Assembly (NCBI RefSeq): GCF_005886105.2
Contig: NZ_PNCO02000001.1
Location: 3,489,501-3,553,500 of the forward strand
Source: Pseudoalteromonas galatheae
Lineage (GTDB): Bacteria; Pseudomonadota; Gammaproteobacteria; Enterobacterales; Alteromonadaceae
Direction of reading: 5' to 3'
DNA length: 64,000 nt
The notes under the pieces: generated by a model
Seen by the model: only the letters and a program-made list of their open reading frames with translations
Database searches by the model: none
Told to the model about the DNA's origin: nothing
In this document: positions 39,897 to 47,852 of the stretch, one piece after another
Numbering within the stretch: position 1 is the first letter of the stretch
Layout of the letters: each line of letters starts with the position of its first letter
Translations under genes and position numbers: made by a program

Positions 39897-40577
39897 ATGA
39901 TAGAAACTAATGATGACGATTTAGCCTTTTTTTTAAGCGAATTTGGCCAACCAACAACAATTGTACCCGCGACTACCGCTGATATAGAAGCGTATCGAGG
40001 GAAGCTCCCTGATCAGCTACTTGAATACTGGCAAATACTCGGCTTCAGCGGTTTTGCCGATGGTTTATTTTGGTTGACAAACCCCGCGGATTATCAAGAC
40101 ATCCTTGATCGATTTTTAGAAGATACCCCGTTTGAGCAAGATGATATTTATTATGTTATTGCGCGCAATGCTTGGGGTGAACTTCAGATTTACGGCGAAA
40201 AAACAGGTGAATCCCTAGAAATCAGCCCGCACCTTAACTGGATAACAACAAGCGAAGGAAGCGAGCAAGATATTGCAGCTGGTAAGGCTAACCAAACTGC
40301 AAAAGATTTTATAGCGCTTCAAGAGCCTGAGCAACTTGATATTAAAGATAACCAAGGGAAACCACTTTTTCCTGCGACATTAAAAAAACATGGCCCACTC
40401 AATGCCGATGAAGTGTACGGCTTTGCGCCATTTTTATTTATGGGTGGCGAGAAAAAAGTCAAGAATATTGAAAAGTGCGATATTTTTGCCCATTTGAATT
40501 TAATTGCCGATATGGGTGATATGGAAATTATTGATATGGCTTCTATGGTACGTGGCGCTATTAAGCAGCACGAGTAA
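39897..40577 (+). CDS. GAD-like/DUF1851 immunity protein (Tdi type), cognate to VgrG-Ntox15
   Basis: The 226-residue protein has an N-terminal GAD-like domain (LPDQLLEYWQILGFSGFADGLF, DYQDIL) and a C-terminal DUF1851-like segment (EVYGFAPFLFMGGEKKVKNI). This pairing is that of the Agrobacterium Tdi proteins, which neutralise Tde DNases carrying the same toxin domain. The ATG lies 7 bp after the vgrG stop, so the pair is cotranscribed. Two more members follow at 43442 and 48842. The role is inferred from family and adjacency. Confidence 0.88.
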   Translation: MIETNDDDLAFFLSEFGQPTTIVPATTADIEAYRGKLPDQLLEYWQILGFSGFADGLFWLTNPADYQDILDRFLEDTPFEQDDIYYVIARNAWGELQIYGEKTGESLEISPHLNWITTSEGSEQDIAAGKANQTAKDFIALQEPEQLDIKDNQGKPLFPATLKKHGPLNADEVYGFAPFLFMGGEKKVKNIEKCDIFAHLNLIADMGDMEIIDMASMVRGAIKQHE

Positions 40578-40699
40578 CGCTGTATGCAAATGTGATTAGT
40601 AACGGCACACATCACTTAATGAATCATCAAGATGACCGTATCCCCGGTTACGCATGATGATTCATTAGACACGTTTTTTAATATTAACTTACCAGTTAG

Positions 40700-40753
40700 C
40701 TAGGGCCGGATTCCACTTTGCTCATAGATTAACAAAGAATAACTCCGTCCTAG
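40700..40753. repeat. Imperfect inverted repeat ahead of the displaced toxin cassette
   Basis: CTAGGGCCGGA pairs with TCCGTCCTAG (one bulge), and CTTTG with CAAAG inside. The structure sits about 55 bp before homology to the vgrG pre-toxin region resumes. It could mark the recombination boundary or be a terminator relic. Confidence 0.4.
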
Positions 40754-40807
40754 AATCACCGTTCCAAGTTGCTCCTCTTCTCAGGGCAAACACTAGTTAA
40801 CTTATCA

Positions 40808-41764
40808 GTATTGGTTTAGTGCCAGTAGTGGGCAAGGTTATCTTAAAAAATACCGGAGAATCCCTCTCCGCTGCGCTTGCTGTACTGCGGCTTTTTACCC
40901 AAAGAAAAGTCGACAAAGGCGACCCAGTTAAATACCTAAGAGACATCAACTGGCAAGACCTAGGAAAACAATCCGCCACGGAAGTAAAAAACATCCAAAG
41001 GCCTACGCGATTCACTCGATGAAATGTCTACCAGTTGGCACTACGACATACTACTCCCAGACGCCGCCATCGAAGGCATGCAAGCCACAGTAAAACGCCT
41101 AGACGACATCACCCCCAAAATCGACCAGCATATGCAACAAGCCGCCCAAGAAATCGGACAGCGAGTTAATAAAGCACTGGATGAATATCAAGGAGAGTTA
41201 CCACAGGTTGGTGTTACCAATGTGCCGAAGAAATCTAAAGCGCCGGAGCTTTCAGCTCCAGAAGGAAACGATCTCAAAGGTGCCCCTGTTAACAAAGTTA
41301 ATCCGCCATCACGTAAGACGCCTAGTGACTTTACGCAGCATAAATCACTAAACCATAGAAAAGGTGCTACTGGTGAGTACAATGCACACCAATTAATGTT
41401 GGAGAATGGCTATACACCACTAGGTAAAACCGATGGTAATTATAAACCAGGACAATCCGGTATTGACGGAATATATCTGCACCCAAATCCACCACCAGAC
41501 TATGTGATTACAGAAGCCAAATATAACACCTCTCCATTAGGTAAAACTAAAAATGGTAAACAAATGAGTAATGCGTGGGTAACAGAAAAAAGATTAGAAC
41601 AAGCAGGAATTGACGAAAAAACAAGACGTAAAATCCTCAAGAGCCTTCAAAAAAATAAAGACTCTGTACAAAAATTATTGATTCGAAATAAAGAAGATGG
41701 AACTTTAGTAATTAAAGCATTAGACAAAAATGCCAATATTATAGACAAGCCAGTGACCCTGTGA
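40808..41764 (+). pseudogene. Displaced, frameshifted vgrG C-terminal cassette with PoNe-type nuclease tip
   Basis: From 40808 the DNA closely matches the vgrG pre-toxin region (about 38810-39190), but as a promoterless fragment without a spike. Its first part carries a small insertion (CTTTTTACCCAAAGAAAAG). Near 40994 two bases are missing relative to vgrG (ATCCAAAGG for ATCGTCAAAGG), so the frame breaks at about 41020. The second part is an open frame, 41024-41764 (246 codons), ending in a different toxin. GIDGIY (Asp148), EAK (Glu164, Lys166) and KQMSNAW form the PD-(D/E)xK pattern of PoNe DNases. A PoNi-type gene follows 12 bp later. It may be a silent tip reservoir. Confidence 0.75.
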
Positions 41765-41776
41765 TAGGAGCAGAAG

Positions 41777-42526
41777 ATGTTAAGAGATACTTTAAAAAAT
41801 AAAGAATATTATGATGATAGGGTTTCCTTTAGACTGGAATGTATTGAAGAAGATGTTGAAGAAATCAAATTTGATGATGATCCTGCCGATGTGAAGATGA
41901 AAGGTTCATTTAGGCTAGTTAGTGACTCATTGTATCTTCTTCATCAGAAATACTCTCGCGGCGATGATCTCTCAGAATTTAAGCCACTTTTATTAAATAT
42001 GTTGACCTACCGCCAATGGCAAAAGGACTATGCTGACGCCTTGCCAGATAAAGAGCAAGTAGAACGAATTGGCTGGGAAGAACTAAGAGAAGATTACCTC
42101 GAAGATCATCTTAAATGGTTGAGTTTCGCTTACTGTTTAAATATGGATAAAGAATACTACCTAAAAGTGCTGAGTCTTATCGGTAATCAAGGTCAAGACG
42201 CACTATTTGATAAAATTGCTATAATCCTAGGTGACACTAATCGTGAAATAGCAGCGGATACTCTGTTCAAAAAACGTTTCGGTAAGCTGTACAAAGTAGT
42301 TGAAGGAAGTCCAGAGCAACGTCCAGCACTTGCAAAAGCCTATCTAGAGGCTTGGTATGTCTTGGAGGGTAGCCCTGATTATCATTTAATGGATACAGAT
42401 GCATACATTGGCTATTGGTGCTGGGAAATTGCGCTTGTTGTTAAATTATTCAATATTGATGATAGCAGCTTTATTGACCACCCATACTACCCCAAAGACC
42501 TCGTACATTGGCAAGATAATCAGTAG
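41777..42526 (+). CDS. PoNi-type immunity protein (DUF1910/DUF1911), copy 1
   Basis: The 249-residue, mostly helical protein starts MLRDTLKNKEYYDDRV and ends with the DUF1911-type signature DAYIGYWCWEIALVVKLF and YYPKDLV. PoNi proteins neutralise PoNe nucleases, and this gene follows the PoNe-type cassette by 12 bp, behind AGGAGCAG. It has an internally deleted relative at 47278-47716 and a diverged paralogue directly downstream. Confidence 0.85.
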   Translation: MLRDTLKNKEYYDDRVSFRLECIEEDVEEIKFDDDPADVKMKGSFRLVSDSLYLLHQKYSRGDDLSEFKPLLLNMLTYRQWQKDYADALPDKEQVERIGWEELREDYLEDHLKWLSFAYCLNMDKEYYLKVLSLIGNQGQDALFDKIAIILGDTNREIAADTLFKKRFGKLYKVVEGSPEQRPALAKAYLEAWYVLEGSPDYHLMDTDAYIGYWCWEIALVVKLFNIDDSSFIDHPYYPKDLVHWQDNQ

Positions 42527-42535
42527 GAGATAAAG

Positions 42536-43327
42536 GTGCGCGATACACGGAGAAGTAACGATTATTTCGAAGCATTCTTAGTCGACATTGAAGTTGGCAT
42601 CAAAGAAACACAAGAAGCCCTCGATGCAGGTAACTTTACCACACCTAGCGAGCGAGTTAATGTTGCCCAGCGTATATATCAGCTCGCGATTATGCGAGCG
42701 GTAGCGCACTACTCATACGGTGCTCACCTTGGGGATGTTAAGCGCTATACCGAAGCGATTTTGCCGTATCGCAAACAACTGACACACTACTGTGATAAGT
42801 TACCTGCAAATCATCAAATATATCGCTATGCTTTTGAAAAGCTAGGCGGGCAAATTGATGCTGTCGGCTCCCCTAATATCAATCGTTATATCTACACTTT
42901 GTGGTGGCTGGCACTCTTACAAGCCTGTGATGTCGCTCAAGCTCATATTCAAGAAGTGCTAGACGTTATTGGCGAACGCGGCAAAGACACCTTACTTGAT
43001 AATATAGCCATTGCACTTGGTGATAACGATAGACCTATTTCGCCCACACTCTACTACCCTGAAATTTATCAAAACCTTTCACTCGCTTTGACAGTACCCA
43101 GTGAACAACAGCCTGATTTACTCAACCAATTTGCACAAAATTGGTACAGTAAGTTAGAGGGCTTGGCGGACTGGCATGATAATCACAATTGTGAATGCGA
43201 ATTCGAGTACACGGATTATTATATTGGTTATTGGTGCTTTGAATTAGCTTTAGTCGCTAATGTTCTAGAAATACCAAGAGAATCTTTAGAAGATAGCGGT
43301 TATGTCCCGGTTGATTTACTCAGATAA
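42536..43327 (+). CDS. PoNi-type immunity protein (DUF1910/DUF1911), copy 2
   Basis: The 263-residue protein has the same layout as its neighbour: MRDTRRSNDYFEAFL at the start, NIAIALGD in the middle, YYIGYWCFELALVANVL near the end. Overall identity with copy 1 looks low. It starts with GTG at 42536, 9 bp after copy 1 and behind AGGAGATAAAG, so it is in the same transcript. No matching toxin is adjacent; it may protect against PoNe variants from competitors. Confidence 0.8.
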   Translation: MRDTRRSNDYFEAFLVDIEVGIKETQEALDAGNFTTPSERVNVAQRIYQLAIMRAVAHYSYGAHLGDVKRYTEAILPYRKQLTHYCDKLPANHQIYRYAFEKLGGQIDAVGSPNINRYIYTLWWLALLQACDVAQAHIQEVLDVIGERGKDTLLDNIAIALGDNDRPISPTLYYPEIYQNLSLALTVPSEQQPDLLNQFAQNWYSKLEGLADWHDNHNCECEFEYTDYYIGYWCFELALVANVLEIPRESLEDSGYVPVDLLR

Positions 43328-43441
43328 CCCCCTACATACAAATATTAATGGGGCCCTTTCAGATATGAGTATTGAGGCACAAAACACATTATTTATACTT
43401 AGTCCGAGTAAGTTAAATATACACCTACATAGGTGCAAATA

Positions 43442-44128
43442 ATGAATAAGTTTTTTGACAATTTTTATCACTTTGGTGGGTTTGGCCCAGCGATAGAAGC
43501 GATTCAACCAACAGATGAGCAAACCCAATATTACCAAGGTACTTTACCTAATAATTTACTTGAGTATTGGAAAGAATACGGCTTTTGTGGTTGGGGGAAA
43601 GGCCGTTTATGGATGGTGAATCCAAAAGATTATCAAGATATCTTGACTGAGTGGTTAAGAGGAACTCAATTCGAAAAAATGCAAAATGACGGTGTAGATA
43701 GTTTCTATGTCATTGCAATAGATGCGTTTGGAAAAATGTATATTTGGGGTAAAAAATCAGGGAGTAGTCTTTCCATAATAAGCAGCTATGGCATGATTTT
43801 TCCCACCTTCGAAAACGAAGAATATATCGCTACGGGAGAAGAAAGAAGCTTAGATTTGTTCTTCTCTGTACAAACGACAACCCAAATTGATTTAATTGAT
43901 ATCAATGAACAACCTCTTTTTGAGCGAACTTTGGAGAGGTTAGGCCCTCTTGAAAATGGAGAGATCTATGGCTTTGCGCCAGCTCTTGCCCTTGGTGGCG
44001 AACCTAAGCTTGAGAATCTCCAAAAGGTAAAAGCCACGGAACATTTAGCTTTCCTAGCTGATCTTGGAGAGAAGCGTGTTATGGCCGATATCGTTGCGCT
44101 ATCTAACCAATTACCCCATAACCAATAG
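43442..44128 (+). CDS. GAD-like/DUF1851 immunity protein, copy 2
   Basis: The 228-residue protein has the GAD-like pattern (LPNNLLEYWKEYGFCGWGKGRLW, split by few changes from the vgrG-linked copy) and a DUF1851 end (EIYGFAPALALGGEPKLENL). The ATG at 43442 has AGGTG 8 nt upstream; a GTG at 43433 is in frame but less likely. A short CACCT/AGGTG hairpin (43422-43436) could mask the ribosome-binding site. Its last 185 bp and the downstream flank are almost identical to the gene at 48842. Confidence 0.8.
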   Translation: MNKFFDNFYHFGGFGPAIEAIQPTDEQTQYYQGTLPNNLLEYWKEYGFCGWGKGRLWMVNPKDYQDILTEWLRGTQFEKMQNDGVDSFYVIAIDAFGKMYIWGKKSGSSLSIISSYGMIFPTFENEEYIATGEERSLDLFFSVQTTTQIDLIDINEQPLFERTLERLGPLENGEIYGFAPALALGGEPKLENLQKVKATEHLAFLADLGEKRVMADIVALSNQLPHNQ

Positions 44129-44219
44129 CACCTTTTTAAGTCCTTTAAATACATAGATGTTGCAAGGTCTAGCTCAATCATCCTAGCCAATATATTCCAG
44201 CAAAAGACATAGACTATAT

Positions 44220-44702
44220 ATGATCACTAAATGTAATGACTCTTATGAGTTAAATAACTCAAGCATCTTTGAATTAGAAAATTTTTGTAGAATTAAACTT
44301 CCGTATTTGTTTATCGAGTTTTTCCGCAACAATAATGGCGTTGCCTTTGAAGGACTCACTTACGCCATAGACAATAAGGAGCGGTTGATTGAGCGAACAC
44401 TTCTTATTACAAACGATTCCAAGTTGTCAGACGATATTATGCAGTACGAAATAAAAGTGGTACTCGCTCAGATTGAAGAACGCCTAACCGACAATGAAGA
44501 TCTAGTGGGTGTTGAGTTACTTCCTTTTGCTTATGTCTTTGGTGGAGACTTTTTATGTTTAAACTTCAAAGATAGCAATACTGAACCGTCAGTTGTACTC
44601 TGGGATCATACTGGATCAGATGAGTTAAGCCCTGTTTATGCGCTAGTTTCTGATAGCTTTGAAGAATTTATTGAAGGTCTTTGCGAGTCTGAATATGGAT
44701 AA
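44220..44702 (+). CDS. SMI1/KNR4-family immunity-like protein
   Basis: The 160-residue protein fits the SMI1/KNR4 (SUKH) fold. ELENFCRIKLPYLFIEFFRNNNGV is the N-terminal LP-x-EY-F-like motif, PFAYVFGGDFLCLNFKD the central glycine-containing strand, and VLWDHTG then SDSFEEFIEGL the C-terminus. SUKH proteins are common immunity proteins for nuclease toxins. No toxin is adjacent, so the partner is unknown. The start has only a weak ribosome-binding site. Confidence 0.75.
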   Translation: MITKCNDSYELNNSSIFELENFCRIKLPYLFIEFFRNNNGVAFEGLTYAIDNKERLIERTLLITNDSKLSDDIMQYEIKVVLAQIEERLTDNEDLVGVELLPFAYVFGGDFLCLNFKDSNTEPSVVLWDHTGSDELSPVYALVSDSFEEFIEGLCESEYG

Positions 44703-45001
44703 AATAAACGATTAGTTTGCTTTCTCCCTTATCAGCATGGGGTATTGGATTTCGTGTTTAAGGAAGATACGTGTCAGATAAGTAAAGCAATTTCGGCAGG
44801 AAATCGCACTCCGTTCAGATGGGTTGTTTACAGCTTGGTAAAACATCCACAGACCATAAAGTTCGATGCGTCACTAGTATATGGACCAGCATAAACAATG
44901 GAGTTCAGGGCAGAGCTTCTCTTCAGCCAATAGCCGCTCGCAAAGTATACTATCAATCTAGCCCAACGATGGGTATTTGCCCCAAAACATAAGGAAAGAT
45001 A
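44703..45001. other. Intergenic region without recognised features
   Basis: This 299-bp stretch lies between the SMI1/KNR4 gene and the TPR gene. I see no gene, remnant or clear repeat, only an AAGGAAAG ribosome-binding site at its right end. Confidence 0.4.
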
Positions 45002-45427
45002 ATGGAAAATTTACCTATAGACTTGCGCGATGAAATTGATGCTCTCTATATTTCTGCATACAAATTATTAGAAGCCAACGATGTTGATACTGCTCAAGAA
45101 AAAGCAGAAGAAGCATGGAGGTTATTACCTGAACCGAAATTTGATTGGGATGTCACTCTCAGTTTTGTTACCGGAATTTGTAAAATGTATCGAGAATTAA
45201 GCTTACACGAAAAAGCCCATAATATTATTAATGAGCTTTTAGACTCAGACCATTTAAATGACTATGATGATGGGCCATTATTTTTGAAAGCTACATTATA
45301 TTTTGAGCAAGGAGAGTTTAAACAAGCATATGAATGGTTTGCTAAAGCCAATTCTATTTCACGAGGTAGATGCTTTGTAGAACAGCCTAAAAAATACAAA
45401 ACTTTCTTTAATGAGTATAACCAATGA
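45002..45427 (+). CDS. TPR-like small protein in the immunity array
   Basis: The 141-residue acidic, helical protein shows two to three TPR-like helix pairs (AYKLLEANDVDTAQEKAEEAW, ATLYFEQGEFKQAYEWFAKA). It starts after AAGGAAAG and overlaps the next gene by 4 nt (ATGA). Small TPR proteins are frequent in polymorphic-toxin immunity clusters. Its role here is inferred only from position. Confidence 0.65.
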   Translation: MENLPIDLRDEIDALYISAYKLLEANDVDTAQEKAEEAWRLLPEPKFDWDVTLSFVTGICKMYRELSLHEKAHNIINELLDSDHLNDYDDGPLFLKATLYFEQGEFKQAYEWFAKANSISRGRCFVEQPKKYKTFFNEYNQ

Positions 45428-45843
45428 ATGTACATGACCAGATAGAAGAGTATTGCGAGCAAGGTAATGACCTTTTTGATGAAGAAGATTTTCAAGGCGC
45501 AATGACACTCTGGAAAAAAGCTTTCGATTTACTCTCTGACCCAGATGAAGAGTGGGATCAAGCCGTTTGGCTTAAAGTATCTATTGGGGATAGTTATTAT
45601 ATGCTTGATGACTATCAACAATCCCTCGATTCAATGTTAGATGCATTAAACCACCCTGAAGCACTCGACAACCCATTTATTCACTTTAGAGCTGGCCAGT
45701 GTCATTATCAGTTAGGTGATAAATAGCGCAGTAAAAATGCTCTACTTAAGGCCTATATGTTAGCCGGAAAAGAAATTTTTGAAGACCACGAAGACGATGG
45801 ACTGTTTTACTATGACTTTTTGAAATCCGAAATCCGGCTATAA
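45424..45843 (+). pseudogene. TPR-like protein gene interrupted by a stop codon
   Basis: The frame (QIEEYCEQGNDLFDEEDFQGA, LKVSIGDSYYMLDDYQQSL) is a TPR relative of the upstream gene. After QLGDK at 45724-45726 a TAG appears. The same frame then continues for 38 codons (NALLKAYMLAGKEIFEDHEDDG, then FYYDFLKSEIRL) to TAA at 45841-45843. The conserved-looking tail indicates one nonsense mutation. The 100-residue truncated product may still be made. Confidence 0.7.
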
Positions 45844-45914
45844 ACAGGCCAACTCTAAGGACAGCAAATACAATTGTAACTCCACCCAATTTAGTACAGC
45901 TATTTCGTAGAATT

Positions 45915-46652
45915 TTATGCAGCCTCAAGATAACCAATTGGTGTCATATCGCCTAGTGAATCATGAGGTCGCTCATAATTATAAATATCTAACCACTCAT
46001 CAGTGATTTCACGTACTTCTTGCAGTGACTCAAACAAGTATAAATCTAGCACTTCTTCACGGTAACTCCGATTAAACCTTTCCACAAAACCATTTTGGTA
46101 AGGACTGCCTGGCTCTATAAATTCCAACTTGATGTCATTTTTCATTGCCCAATCTTCGAGTGCCGTTGAAGTAAATTCTGGGCCATTGTCCACTCTAATC
46201 TGCTTTGGTTTTCCTCGCCAAGCAATAATTTGTTGTAGCGTTCTAATAACTCGTTCAGAAGTTAAGCTTGTATCGACCTCAATCGCCAGTGCTTGTCGGT
46301 TGAAATCATCCAGCACATTCAGTGTTCTAAAACGATGTCCATAGCTTAATGCGTCACTCATAAAGTCCATTGACCACGATTCATTATGTTGTGTCGGTGC
46401 ACTTAATGGTTCAGGTGTTCTTGTTGGAATACGGCGCTTCCCCTTACGTCTCAAGTTTAGTTTTAGCATGTTGTAAACGCGTTCAACACGCTTTTTATTC
46501 CACGGCTTACCCTTATTGCGAAGCCTTTTGAATAGCTTAGGCAGCCCCCACCTAGGATGGCGCTCTACCAGCGCAAGTAATGCGTCGATAACTTCATCAT
46601 CTGACGGCCGTTTATGTTTGTAATAAAAAACTGAGCGGCTTAGCCCTGCCAC
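45915..46652 (-). CDS. IS3-family transposase OrfB (DDE integrase core)
   Basis: OrfB carries the rve integrase domain. The DDE residues lie in WSMDFMSDAL, VDNGPEF and NGFVERFNRSYREEVLD. The reading frame is open upstream to about 46733, where AAAAAAG on the minus strand (46733-46739) at the orfA end is the expected -1 slippery site producing an OrfAB fusion. The first ATG in this frame is at 46652 (MAGLSRSVFYYK). It looks intact. Confidence 0.9.
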   Translation of the reverse strand: MAGLSRSVFYYKHKRPSDDEVIDALLALVERHPRWGLPKLFKRLRNKGKPWNKKRVERVYNMLKLNLRRKGKRRIPTRTPEPLSAPTQHNESWSMDFMSDALSYGHRFRTLNVLDDFNRQALAIEVDTSLTSERVIRTLQQIIAWRGKPKQIRVDNGPEFTSTALEDWAMKNDIKLEFIEPGSPYQNGFVERFNRSYREEVLDLYLFESLQEVREITDEWLDIYNYERPHDSLGDMTPIGYLEAA

Positions 46653-46726
46653 TTCACAAGCAAATGCGACGCTGACGTTAAATTGAGCTCTTAAATGCTC
46701 TACCCAAGCTCTGCGCCTACTTGTTT

Positions 46727-46993
46727 TTACAGCTTTTTTGCGATGATATCCTCAAGCATCGAGTGCTTTAGGCTAAGCGTTGCAAACATATCTTTTAGCT
46801 TACGGTTTTCTTCTTCAAGCTCTTTAAGTCGCTTAACGTCTGAAGCTTCCATCCCGCCATATTTTGAGCGCCATTTATAAAACGTACTTTGGCCGATACC
46901 ATGTTTGCGGCAGATTTCTGGCACAGGAATACCTGATTCAGCTTCCTTGATCATGCTGACAATTTGGGTTTCGGTGAACTTGCTTTTTCTCAT
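46727..46993 (-). CDS. IS3-family transposase OrfA (helix-turn-helix)
   Basis: The 88-residue protein has the HTH_Tnp_1 pattern (MRKSKFTETQIVSMIKEAES, ICRKHGIGQSTFYKWRSKY) and a C-terminal leucine zipper (LKELEEENRKLKDMFA). It binds the inverted repeats and overlaps OrfB through a programmed frameshift site. Confidence 0.9.
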   Translation of the reverse strand: MRKSKFTETQIVSMIKEAESGIPVPEICRKHGIGQSTFYKWRSKYGGMEASDVKRLKELEEENRKLKDMFATLSLKHSMLEDIIAKKL

Positions 46994-47063
46994 CGTAAAT
47001 TTTCCTATTTTAGTTAATGGAAAATTCTACTTATGAACTGTTTCATTTTTTGGGGGAGTTACA

Positions 47064-47211
47064 CTTTGATTCAAATTTAATTGCTTTTGATTTTCGTTAT
47101 AACGCAACGGATCCAGAGGTTATATTTATTATCACTTCACAACTTGAGGAGGGTGATAACGCAATAAGTCATATCTGCCCTAGCTTTAATACACTTTTCT
47201 CCATTCTATAA
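47064..47211 (+). pseudogene. SMI1/KNR4-like gene fragment cut by the IS
   Basis: Beginning at the right IS end, the frame FDSNLIAFDFRYNATD, then PEVIFIITSQLEEGDN and ICPSFNTLFSIL, matches the C-terminal third of SMI1/KNR4 proteins. The 5' part is absent, also on the left side of the IS. Confidence 0.65.
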
Positions 47212-47277
47212 AAATGATAACAAATCACCATAATAACCAATGAAAAAATAAGCGAAATAGAATTTTAGGATATATAA

Positions 47278-47716
47278 ATGCTACGAGATAAATTAAGGGA
47301 TATCGAGTATTACAATGATAGGATTAACTTTAGACTAAAAAATTATCGAGAAAAAATAAAAAAGGTCCAACCTAATAGTCAGTTTGAAGTTGAAGTCAAA
47401 ATGAAAGGTTTATTTAGGCTAGTCAGTGACTCTTTGTATCTTATTCATCAGAAATACTCTCGCGGCGATGATCTCTGAATTTAAACCATTTTTATTAAAT
47501 ATGTTAATCTATCGCCAATGGCAAAAAGACTATCTAGATGCTTGGTATGTATTGGAAGGTAGCCCAGATTATCACTTAATGGCTACAGATGCTTACATTG
47601 GCTACTGGTGCTGGGAAATTGCACTTGTTGTTACGGTATTCAACATCGATGACAGCAGTTTTATAAATCATCCATACTATCCGAAAGACCTCGTACATTG
47701 GCAAGATAATCAGTAG
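47278..47716 (+). pseudogene. PoNi-type immunity gene relic with deletion and frameshift
   Basis: The DNA is a close copy of 41777-42526. It opens MLRDKLRDIEYYNDRI and keeps KMKGLFRLVSDSLYLIHQKY. Two bases are missing after GGCGATGATCTCT, which ends the frame at 47478. About 310 bp between GACTAT and CTAGATGCTTGG are deleted. The end DAYIGYWCWEIALVVTVFN is preserved in another frame. It is not expected to be functional. Confidence 0.8.
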
Positions 47717-47852
47717 GAGGCAACAGTGCTCAAACTACGGACCTATAACAAACAAATTTAACAACAACCTGCCGACGACAAAGCAAACAAGGATCGTGGT
47801 ATCGGCGCTACACATGCTACAAGCCCAACTGAAATATTAAGGATAGTAAACG

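Larger units (their letters stand above)
45875..47063 (-). mobile_element. IS3-family insertion sequence (IS407-like), about 1189 bp
   Basis: The element is bounded by inverted ends starting TGTAACTCC: TGTAACTCCACCCAATTT on the left, and the complement of TTTTTTGGGGGAGTTACA on the right. It encodes the orfA/orfB pair typical of IS3 family transposases. The bases outside the ends (AAT on the left, CTT on the right) do not form a target duplication, and the flanking gene remnants do not match each other. This suggests a deletion or recombination after insertion. Confidence 0.88.
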
